Origin: Chitinophagaceae bacterium
GTDB lineage: Bacteria > Bacteroidota > Bacteroidia > Chitinophagales > Chitinophagaceae
NCBI GenBank assembly: GCA_023251285.1
Contig: JAHEZB010000118.1
Span: 1 to 6,665, forward strand
Direction of reading: 5' to 3'
DNA: 6,665 nt
This document shows positions 1-5,344 of the stretch, piece by piece. The stretch's first letter is position 1; each line of letters starts with the position of its first letter. A model generated the notes under the pieces. The model had not been told where the DNA came from. It saw nothing but the letters and a program-made list of their open reading frames with translations, and did no database searches. A program made the position numbers and the translations under genes.

Positions 1-319
1 TTACCTGCTCTACTGCAAACACCTGATATCCATTTTTTTTGAGCGCTTCTATTGCTTCTTTTGTTGTTGAAAAATGTTTCCAGTTGACTGTTTCCTGGGC
101 TCCCAGAGCGGTTTTGGTGATTTCTTTGTGCGGTGGTTTTGCCGTATAACCGGTTATATAAATTGATTCAATCAAAAAAGCATCAGCAGTACGAAACACG
201 CTTCCGACATTATAAGCACTGCGAATATTTTCCAAAACAGCAACTACCGGATTTTTTTCAGATTCTTTAAATTCATCAACCGATTTCCGGTTCAGTTCTT
301 CCATTGTTAGTTTTCTCAT
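1..319 (-). CDS. SpoU/TrmH-family RNA 2'-O-methyltransferase, N-terminal part (cut by window edge)
   Basis: 106 codons are visible from the ATG at 319-317; the frame runs off the left edge, and the TTA at 1-3 is out of frame, so it is not the stop. The family transfers a methyl group from S-adenosylmethionine to a ribose 2'-OH of tRNA or rRNA in the cytoplasm, using a knotted SPOUT fold and acting as a dimer. The protein begins MRKLTMEELNR. Residues 31-47 hold SPOUT motif 1 (NIRSAYNVGSVFRTADA); Asn37 and Arg43 have the N-x5-R spacing of the conserved Asn and catalytic Arg in TrmH. A PPHKEI segment and an ALGA motif follow at about 62-74, as in short single-domain Bacteroidota members of the family. 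Motifs 2 and 3, which form the SAM-binding knot, lie outside the window, so the substrate (tRNA or rRNA, and position) cannot be told. An alternative start at Met6 (304) is less likely. It is transcribed away from the toxin-antitoxin pair. Confidence 0.9.
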   Translation of the reverse strand, partial: MRKLTMEELNRKSVDEFKESEKNPVVAVLENIRSAYNVGSVFRTADAFLIESIYITGYTAKPPHKEITKTALGAQETVNWKHFSTTKEAIEALKKNGYQVFAVEQV

Positions 320-337
320 CAAAAGAATATTAATTTG

Positions 338-345
338 CAAAAATA
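338..345 (-). promoter_or_regulatory. candidate -7 element for the methyltransferase gene
   Basis: Read on the minus strand this is TATTTTTG, matching the Bacteroidota -7 consensus TAnnTTTG. It ends 18 bases before the ATG at 319, which would give a very short leader. No TTTG-type -33 element is seen at the expected distance, so the call rests on the -7 match alone in AT-rich DNA. Confidence 0.3.
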
Positions 346-346
346 A

Positions 347-362
347 GCTAATGCGCTAAAGC
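347..362. promoter_or_regulatory. candidate operator: 16-bp imperfect palindrome / 8-bp direct repeat
   Basis: The sequence GCTAATGCGCTAAAGC has two-fold symmetry of the form GCT-N3-GCGC-N3-AGC. It can also be read as two near-identical 8-base units (GCTAATGC, GCTAAAGC; 7 of 8 match). It lies 34 bases upstream of the antitoxin ATG at 397, in the 77-base gap between divergent genes, and is its most GC-rich part. Antitoxins with Xre-type domains commonly repress their own operon by binding such sites, so this is a reasonable operator candidate. That role is inference from position and symmetry only. Confidence 0.3.
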
Positions 363-396
363 CAGCTCTGAACTTTATCTGGAAATTTTTCAAATA

Positions 397-864
397 ATGC
401 CGGAAAAATTTCCTACCTTCGAAAAAAAAATCATGACTACCATCAGCGCAAATGATGAAAAAATTTTGAATAAATATCAAAAGTCTTATAATGATAACAT
501 GACGCTTGTTGCTATTTCAAAAAAAGGTCTGTTGCCACAGGCAGTTTTTGATTTTATTGCTCTTACCGATTTTTCTTTTCCTTATGTAGAAAAAGTGCTG
601 AATAAAACAATCAAAACGTTTACTTCTTATAAAAAAAATAAAACAACTTTAGACCCGGTGTTAAGTGAAAAATTATTAAAATTTTTTGCGTTATATAGTA
701 AGGGACAAAACGTTTTTGGAAGTGTCGACGAATTTAATAAATGGCTGAATGAGCCTGCATTTGGATTGGGGAATATGGTTCCAAAGGATTTGCTGGAAAC
801 AATAACAGGCATCGAATTGGTATCACAGGAATTAACCCGAATTGAATATGGAGATCTTGCATAA
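397..864 (+). CDS. Xre/MbcA/ParS-type antitoxin (DUF2384) of a RES-Xre toxin-antitoxin module
   Basis: A 155-residue protein if started at ATG 397, or 143 if started at the in-frame ATG 433 (MTTISANDEK); neither has a convincing ribosome site, so the start is open. Residues ~36-104 form a helical Xre-like DNA-binding region (LPQAVFDFIALT... then LSEKLLKFFALY). Residues ~106-155 are the toxin-binding DUF2384 domain, with the pattern VFGS-x-x-EF-x-x-WL-x-x-P (Trp116), then LGNMVPKDLLET-x-TG and a terminal L-x-RIEYGDLA. The family usually has LGG before the MVP-like segment; here the second Gly is Asn. In characterised pairs this protein neutralises the RES toxin by plugging its active site, and the complex represses the operon. 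The toxin gene starts 2 bases after the stop, so the two are almost certainly co-transcribed and translationally coupled. Length and gene order (antitoxin first) are typical. Confidence 0.92.
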   Translation: MPEKFPTFEKKIMTTISANDEKILNKYQKSYNDNMTLVAISKKGLLPQAVFDFIALTDFSFPYVEKVLNKTIKTFTSYKKNKTTLDPVLSEKLLKFFALYSKGQNVFGSVDEFNKWLNEPAFGLGNMVPKDLLETITGIELVSQELTRIEYGDLA

Positions 865-866
865 AT

Positions 867-1316
867 ATGATAGTTTATAGAATCTCTCTTGCACAATATT
901 CAAAGAAGTTGTTTGCTTCAGGAAGTCCGGCCAGGTGGAACTCAAAAGACACAAAAGTGATTTATACTGCCGAGTCAAAAGCCCTTGCCTGCCTGGAAAA
1001 TGTGGTTCACAGAAATTCAAGAGGCTTGCAGAAAAATTTCATGCAAATGAATATCGAAATACCAGATGAAATCAAAATAGATGAAATTAAAATAACTGAT
1101 TTAAAAACGGACTGGAAAGAGTTTGTGAGAATGTCTTATACACAATCAATTGGAGATCTGTGGATCAAAGAGAGCAAAACAGCTGTTTTAAAAGTTCCAT
1201 CTGCAATAGTTACCGGTGATTCAAATCTTCTATTAAATCCGGCGCACAAAGATTTTAAAAAAATCAAATTATTAAAAACATTACCATTTCAATTCGACAT
1301 CCGTATTAAACTGTAA
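867..1316 (+). CDS. RES-domain toxin, predicted NAD+-degrading
   Basis: 149 residues, almost entirely one RES domain (PF08808 type). Visible family features are VYR at 3-5, GSPARWNSKD at 19-28 (Arg23), VIYTAESKALACLENVVH at 31-48 (Tyr33, Glu36, Glu44) and VPSAIV at 110-115 (Ser112). These supply the conserved Arg, Glu and Ser that name the family; which Arg and Glu are catalytic cannot be fixed without an alignment. An NP-A-H segment (124-127) follows, as in relatives. RES toxins characterised elsewhere (Photorhabdus Res, mycobacterial MbcT) break down cellular NAD+ and stop growth; ParT, a relative, ADP-ribosylates a metabolic enzyme instead, so NAD+ is the shared substrate but the outcome here is predicted. 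The reading frame is intact and no key motif is missing, so the toxin looks functional. It follows the antitoxin after 2 bases. A GGAG at 850-853, 13 bases before the ATG, is a poorly spaced ribosome-binding candidate. Confidence 0.92.
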   Translation: MIVYRISLAQYSKKLFASGSPARWNSKDTKVIYTAESKALACLENVVHRNSRGLQKNFMQMNIEIPDEIKIDEIKITDLKTDWKEFVRMSYTQSIGDLWIKESKTAVLKVPSAIVTGDSNLLLNPAHKDFKKIKLLKTLPFQFDIRIKL

Positions 1317-1394
1317 TATTTACAATTGTGAAGTTTGAAAATATAAAGCGGTCTGTAAAAACAAAAAACAGGAAATAAGAATACCGATTATTTG

Positions 1395-1402
1395 TACGTT
1401 TG
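1395..1402 (+). promoter_or_regulatory. candidate -7 element of the mutS promoter
   Basis: TACGTTTG fits the Bacteroidota -7 consensus TAnnTTTG exactly and lies 58 bases upstream of the mutS ATG, in the gap after the toxin gene. No clear TTTG -33 element is seen about 19 bases further upstream. If real, mutS has its own promoter and a leader of about 50 bases containing the tandem repeat at 1426-1455. Confidence 0.4.
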
Positions 1403-1425
1403 CTGAACCACCATAAACCCATAAT

Positions 1426-1455
1426 TTCAAAATCATAAATCGAAAAATCATAAAT
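1426..1455 (+). repeat. two-copy 15-bp imperfect tandem repeat in the mutS leader
   Basis: TTCAAAATCATAAAT (1426-1440) is followed directly by CGAAAAATCATAAAT (1441-1455); 12 of 15 positions agree and the last 11 (AAATCATAAAT) are identical. The copies end 5 bases before the mutS ATG, so they occupy the region where the ribosome would bind. Function is unknown; it may simply be slippage in AT-rich sequence. Confidence 0.65.
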
Positions 1456-1460
1456 TGGAA

Positions 1461-4100
1461 ATGGCTTCTCCAGATACTCCTTTAATGAAACAGCACAATG
1501 CAATCAAGGCGAAATATCCTGATGCGGTTTTGCTTTTTCGTGTCGGTGATTTTTATGAAACTTTCGGACAGGATGCTATCACAGCGTCAAGGGTTTTAGG
1601 AATTACTTTAACCAAAAGAAACAATGCTTCTTCAACAGCGCCTGAACTCGCAGGGTTTCCGCATCACGCACTCGATACGTATTTACACAAATTGGTAAAA
1701 GCGGGTTTTCGTGTTGCTATTTGTGATCAATTGGAAGATCCCAAACTGGTAAAAGGAATCGTTAAACGAGGTGTTACCGAATTGATCACGCCCGGCGTTG
1801 CAACCAACGATAAATTACTGGAGCATAATCAAAATAATTTTTTGTGTGGCCTTCATATTATCGAAGAGAAAGCAGGAATTTCTTTTCTCGATATTTCTAC
1901 CGGTGAATTTTTTATTGCAGAAGGAGATAAAGAATATGCAGATAAATTGTTGCAAAGTCTCAATCCTGCTGAAGTCATTTTTCAGAGAAACCAGCAAAAA
2001 AATTTTAAGAGTTATTTCGGCAGTAAATTTTATACATACACATTAGATGAATGGATTTTTACAGAACAATATGCGCATGAAACTTTATTAAAACATTTCG
2101 GAACACAGAGCCTGAAAGGCTTCGGCGTCGAGAATATGAAAACCGGGATCATCGCTGCCGGCGCTATTCTTCATTATTTAAAAGATACCGAACATCCAAA
2201 TCTTCAACACATCACTTCTCTACAAAGAATTGATAAAGGAGATTATTTATGGATGGACCGGTTTACGATTCGCAATCTTGAATTATTAAACACTTCGGAT
2301 AACAGCAATTCATTATTAAAAGTTTTGGACAATACAGTTTCACCAATGGGCGCAAGATTGCTGAAACGATGGATGTTACTGCCTTTGACAGATATAAATT
2401 TGATCGAAGAGCGGCAAAACCTGGTTGAATATTTTATAAAATCTCCGGAAGAAAAAACAAAGATTGCACAAAATATAAAACAGGCTGGAGATATAGAAAG
2501 ATTGGTGAGCAAAATCCCGTTGAAGAAAATAAATCCAAGAGAAGTGTTGCATATTGGCAAAGGTTTAAAACTTGCAGCGCAAATAAAAGATTGGTGCGAA
2601 ACTTCTTCAAATGAATATTTAAAAAGACTGGGTGACTCACTAAATCCCTGTAAATATATTGCTGACAAAATTTTTAAAGAGATCATAGAAAACCCACCGG
2701 TGGCGATTTCCAAAGGAAATGTAATTGCTAAAGGCGTGAATGAAGAGCTGGACGAATTAAAAAGCATTGTTACCAATGGCAAAGAACATTTATTAAAACT
2801 TCAGCAAAAAGAAACAGAACGCACTGGAATTTCTTCATTAAAAATTGGTTTTAATAATGTGTTTGGATATTATTTGGAAGTAACCAATACACATAAAGAT
2901 AAAGTTCCGGAAAACTGGATTAGAAAACAAACGCTCACAAATGCTGAAAGGTATATTACGCCGGAGCTAAAAGAATATGAAGAAAAAATAACCGGTGCAG
3001 AAGATAAAATTCTTCAGTTCGAGCAAACTATTTTTGAACAATTATTAAATGAATTGCAGGATTATATTGCGCCGATGCAATTGAACGGACATGTTTTTGC
3101 CGTACTTGACTGCCTTATTTGTTTTGCAAATACTGCTTTGCATTTTAAATACAAAAAGCCTCAATTACACACCGGGCTTGAACTTGAACTAAAGGCAAGC
3201 CGCCATCCGGTTATAGAAAGAAATTTGCCACAGGGAGAAAGTTATATTGAGAATGACATTTTCCTCGACCCTCAATTACAGCAAATCATTATTCTGACGG
3301 GTCCGAACATGAGTGGTAAAAGTGCCATTCTTCGCCAGGCTGCATTGATAACTTTAATGGCACACATGGGAAGTTTTGTGCCTGCAGAAGAAGCAAGAAT
3401 TCCACAAACAGATAAGATTTTTACAAGAGTCGGCGCAAGTGATAATCTCAGCAGTGGTGAAAGTACTTTCATGGTGGAAATGAATGAAACGGCGAGTATC
3501 ATCAATAATATCAGTCCGCGAAGTTTGATTCTTCTCGATGAAATCGGAAGAGGAACTTCCACCTATGATGGCATTTCCATTGCCTGGAGCATTGTTGAAT
3601 ATTTGCATCATTCTGCTCATGCACCCAAGACTTTATTTGCCACCCATTATCACGAATTAAACGAACTGGAAAATAAATTTGAGCGTGTAAAAAATTTTCA
3701 CATCACCAACAAAGAGGCCGGAAATAAAATTATTTTTTTAAGGAAATTGGTTCCTGGGGGAAGTATCCACAGCTTTGGCATTCATGTGGCAAAGATGGCA
3801 GGAATGCCGCCAACACTCATTGACAGGGCAAATGAAATTTTAAAACAGTTGGAAACAAAGCATGTTGATTCTGCCGACGATGAAGCCGATTCTTCAGCTG
3901 AACCTGTGAAAAAAAATAAAAAAAGTATCAAAGAAAACCTCCGTCAACTAAATGCGCCTCAAATGCAACTGAGCATTTTTGATGCTCATTCCCAGGCTTT
4001 TGAAGACATTCGTAAAATTCTGGAAGTGGTTGATATCAATCGTTTAACGCCTGTAGAAGCATTATTGAAATTGCAGGAAATAAAAGGCATGGTGAAATAA
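1461..4100 (+). CDS. mutS: DNA mismatch repair protein MutS
   Basis: 879 residues from ATG 1461; the in-frame TTG at 1455 would add two residues and is less likely. MutS binds mismatches and small loops as a dimer and, after ADP-ATP exchange, becomes a sliding clamp that recruits MutL. Domain I (about 1-115) carries the GDFYE motif, with Phe31 and Glu33 as the residues that stack on and contact the mismatched base; this marks a true mismatch-reading MutS, not MutS2. Connector, lever and clamp regions follow to about 570. The ATPase domain has Walker A GPNMSGKS at 614-621 (Lys620), the signature-like SSGESTFMVEM, Walker B LLDEIGRGTSTYDG (Asp693, Glu694), and ATHYHEL with His729. The helix-turn-helix dimer region ends near 810. 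An acidic, then lysine-rich linker follows, then QMQLSIF (834-840), a good match to beta-clamp-binding peptides, and a C-terminal LTPVEALLKLQEIK segment. No frameshift or lost motif. No mutL is in view, and it appears to be its own transcription unit. Confidence 0.98.
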   Translation: MASPDTPLMKQHNAIKAKYPDAVLLFRVGDFYETFGQDAITASRVLGITLTKRNNASSTAPELAGFPHHALDTYLHKLVKAGFRVAICDQLEDPKLVKGIVKRGVTELITPGVATNDKLLEHNQNNFLCGLHIIEEKAGISFLDISTGEFFIAEGDKEYADKLLQSLNPAEVIFQRNQQKNFKSYFGSKFYTYTLDEWIFTEQYAHETLLKHFGTQSLKGFGVENMKTGIIAAGAILHYLKDTEHPNLQHITSLQRIDKGDYLWMDRFTIRNLELLNTSDNSNSLLKVLDNTVSPMGARLLKRWMLLPLTDINLIEERQNLVEYFIKSPEEKTKIAQNIKQAGDIERLVSKIPLKKINPREVLHIGKGLKLAAQIKDWCETSSNEYLKRLGDSLNPCKYIADKIFKEIIENPPVAISKGNVIAKGVNEELDELKSIVTNGKEHLLKLQQKETERTGISSLKIGFNNVFGYYLEVTNTHKDKVPENWIRKQTLTNAERYITPELKEYEEKITGAEDKILQFEQTIFEQLLNELQDYIAPMQLNGHVFAVLDCLICFANTALHFKYKKPQLHTGLELELKASRHPVIERNLPQGESYIENDIFLDPQLQQIIILTGPNMSGKSAILRQAALITLMAHMGSFVPAEEARIPQTDKIFTRVGASDNLSSGESTFMVEMNETASIINNISPRSLILLDEIGRGTSTYDGISIAWSIVEYLHHSAHAPKTLFATHYHELNELENKFERVKNFHITNKEAGNKIIFLRKLVPGGSIHSFGIHVAKMAGMPPTLIDRANEILKQLETKHVDSADDEADSSAEPVKKNKKSIKENLRQLNAPQMQLSIFDAHSQAFEDIRKILEVVDINRLTPVEALLKLQEIKGMVK

Positions 4101-4315
4101 TTGCCGCAGGAAATGCAAACATCAAACAAACAAATTTGCCCATTTTCTTTTTTATCGCTCCTGTCATTTTTTGCTAAATAAAGCCAGGTGGGTGCGTCGT
4201 TTGTATCTGTTTCTACTTAGGAAGATTTACTTCATAAACCACCCTTACCAAAAATTTTTCCTCAATTTATTACTTAATATTGCGCTTTAAAAATTCGTAC
4301 CATAAAAAAACAACT
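4101..4315. other. 215-base gap between mutS and the barrel-protein gene
   Basis: I see no gene or RNA here. After the mutS stop there is a weak hairpin (GCAAA 4115-4119 with TTTGC 4135-4139, 15-base loop holding CAAA three times at 4123-4134) followed by a T-rich run to about 4153; this could be a poor terminator for mutS. A second T-rich stretch lies near 4165-4172. The right half is AT-rich and presumably holds the promoter of the next gene. Confidence 0.5.
4275..4282 (+). promoter_or_regulatory. possible -7 element for the barrel-protein gene
   Basis: TAATATTG differs from the Bacteroidota TAnnTTTG element at one position and lies 33 bases before the ATG at 4316. No matching -33 element is visible, so this is a weak candidate. 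Confidence 0.22.
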
Positions 4316-4798
4316 ATGAAAACAGCATTTCTTGCAACGATTATCCTTTTCGCCGCTTTTACTTCACAAGCTCAAAACTCTTTTCATGTTCAGGGAGGAA
4401 TTGATCTCGGAGTTCCGGTTCATAACCTCTATGGATCTTCCATTGGACTTGGGGTTGATTTAACAGGAATTTACATGCTCTCAAGTCAGGCGGCTCTTAC
4501 CGGCGATTTTGGCTACACTGCTTTGCTTTCAAAATTCAAAGAAGATGCTACGACGAATCTTCTGCCATTGAGGATTGGTCTTCGCTATTATCCTACAGCA
4601 AAGTTCTTTGTCGCTGGAAAAATCGGTGCAGGATTTATCTCAAACCCCGGCACATCAAGCATTACAACCACTGCGTATTCTTTTGGACTCGGATTCTATG
4701 CATCCCGGCGCGTGGAGCTCGGCGGCTCTTATGACGGCTACAGTAAGAACGGATCAGTAGGTTTGATAAACTTTCGGCTTGGTTACCGCTTCAATTAA
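4316..4798 (+). CDS. small secreted outer-membrane beta-barrel-like protein
   Basis: 160 residues from ATG 4316; a TTG at 4280 is in frame but would put 12 polar residues ahead of the signal peptide, so the ATG is preferred. The N-terminus is a clear Sec signal (MKTAFLATIILFAAFTSQA, cleavage likely after Ala19, before QN). The mature part (about 141 residues) alternates glycines and aromatics as in membrane strands: FHVQGGIDLGVPV, SIGLGVDLTGIYML, ALTGDFGYTALL, LPLRIGLRYYP, FFVAGKIGAGFI, AYSFGLGFYAS, VELGGSYDGYS, and a last strand INFRLGYRFN. The near-terminal Phe fits the signal recognised by the outer-membrane assembly (BAM) machinery. About eight strands fits small OmpA/OmpW-like or PF13505/PF13568-type barrels common in Bacteroidota, but the exact family and any ligand are unknown. 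It ends just before a strong terminator. Confidence 0.8.
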   Translation: MKTAFLATIILFAAFTSQAQNSFHVQGGIDLGVPVHNLYGSSIGLGVDLTGIYMLSSQAALTGDFGYTALLSKFKEDATTNLLPLRIGLRYYPTAKFFVAGKIGAGFISNPGTSSITTTAYSFGLGFYASRRVELGGSYDGYSKNGSVGLINFRLGYRFN

Positions 4799-4809
4799 AA
4801 TTCATAAAA

Positions 4810-4838
4810 AGCCCGTGAAAAAATCACGGGCTCTTTTT
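4810..4838. terminator. intrinsic terminator between convergent genes, probably bidirectional
   Basis: A perfect 9-bp stem (AGCCCGTGA 4810-4818, TCACGGGCT 4824-4832) encloses an AAAAA loop. It is followed by CTTTTT on the plus strand and preceded by an A run (4806-4810) that becomes a U tail on the minus strand. It starts 11 bases after the barrel-protein stop and lies 37 bases beyond the stop of the convergent His-rich gene, so it can end both transcripts. Confidence 0.92.
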
Positions 4839-4869
4839 ATAATTTTTTCCATATTAACATTGATTCATT

Positions 4870-5232
4870 TCAATGTTTCTTACCATGTTTTTCGCCATGT
4901 TCTTTTTCATCATGTTCTCCCTTCCAAGCTTGGCCATCACGTTTCTTTACCTGGCCGGGAGCATAATCTTTTGCAGAACCGCCGTATATCTTTTTTGCCT
5001 GTCCGGGCGGCAAGTTTTTTCTTCTTGTTGTATAGACGGGATAAGTATTTCGTCTGCTGTCCGGTTTTCTGAAAATTACCGTGTTTTTCGAAGACGTCGT
5101 TTTTTTAGGTCCCGACCCGGGAATTACATCATACACACTTTTCTTTTGAGCAAACGCGGTAAAAGATGTGGTTAATAAAAAAACAAACAAGAAGCCGATG
5201 GCTTTCTTTTTAAAATGTGATAAAGGTTTCAT
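4870..5232 (-). CDS. small secreted His/Lys-rich protein of unknown function with LPPGQ-type repeats
   Basis: 120 residues. A strong Sec signal spans residues 1-28 (positive FKKK at 7-10, hydrophobic core AIGFLFVFLL, cleavage after AFA before Gln29), which is why this strand was chosen over the overlapping plus-strand frame. The mature protein of about 92 residues is basic and has no obvious enzyme fold. Two related short segments occur: LPPGQAKKIYGGSA (74-87) and YAPGQVKKRDGQAW (90-103), sharing a PPGQ/APGQ-x-KK core. I recall similar PPGQAKK segments in small exported Bacteroidota proteins without assigned function. The tail (106-120) is a degenerate repeat of His, Glu, Lys and Gly with His at 107, 112, 116 and 120, which could bind divalent metal such as zinc, nickel or copper; that is inference from composition. 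It is likely periplasmic or outside the cell. It ends at the shared terminator and lies downstream of, and in the same direction as, the amylase gene. Confidence 0.78.
   Translation of the reverse strand: MKPLSHFKKKAIGFLFVFLLTTSFTAFAQKKSVYDVIPGSGPKKTTSSKNTVIFRKPDSRRNTYPVYTTRRKNLPPGQAKKIYGGSAKDYAPGQVKKRDGQAWKGEHDEKEHGEKHGKKH
4873..4917 (-). repeat. degenerate 15/12-base coding repeat giving the His-rich tail
   Basis: Read on the minus strand, GAACATGATGAAAAA is followed by GAACATGGCGAAAAA and then CATGGTAAGAAACAT. These encode EHDEK, EHGEK and HGKKH, so the tail has grown from a short unit with a 5-residue, later 4-residue, period. Such units can gain or lose copies by slippage, so tail length may differ between strains. 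Confidence 0.7.
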
Positions 5233-5240
5233 AGAGGTTT

Positions 5241-5265
5241 ATTAAATAAAAGGCAATTTCTTTGC
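5241..5265 (-). terminator. weak hairpin with U-rich tail between the amylase gene and the His-rich gene
   Basis: On the minus strand GGCAA and TTGCC (5-bp stem) enclose a short A-rich loop, followed by TTTTATTTAAT. It lies about 80 bases beyond the amylase stop and ends only 8 bases before the His-rich gene's ATG at 5232. It may be a weak terminator for the amylase transcript or a leader hairpin affecting the next gene; the stem is short. Confidence 0.35.
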
Positions 5266-5344
5266 CAAACGGGCTTTAAATAACTAAAAGAGTCTTAAGA
5301 TTGCTTCATTTACCTACGTCCTTCACATTTAAATCTTCCCTTCT

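Noticed and set aside
1..3. TTA at the very start as the stop codon of the methyltransferase gene
   Set aside because: It is out of frame with the coding sequence starting at 319; the protein at 106 residues also lacks SPOUT motifs 2 and 3, so it must continue.
1317..1360. Terminator after the toxin gene
   Set aside because: Only AT-rich short palindromes (such as ACAATTGT) are seen, with no GC stem and no T run, so transcription termination here cannot be supported.
2243..2782. 179-codon open frame on the minus strand inside mutS
   Set aside because: It lies wholly antisense to strongly conserved mutS coding sequence and has no recognisable domain.
3272..3620. Two overlapping minus-strand open frames opposite the MutS ATPase region
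   Set aside because: They mirror the conserved Walker A/B coding sequence in other frames; composition is not protein-like.
4187..4243. Possible long-range stem GGTGG/CCACC in the gap after mutS, as an RNA element
   Set aside because: Only 5 pairs with a 47-base loop and no supporting inner helices; no riboswitch or tRNA pattern fits.
4779..5175. Plus-strand frames across the terminator and opposite the His-rich gene
   Set aside because: One runs through the 9-bp terminator hairpin; both are rich in Phe/Cys as expected from the reverse reading of a Lys/Glu-rich gene. The minus-strand frame has the signal peptide.
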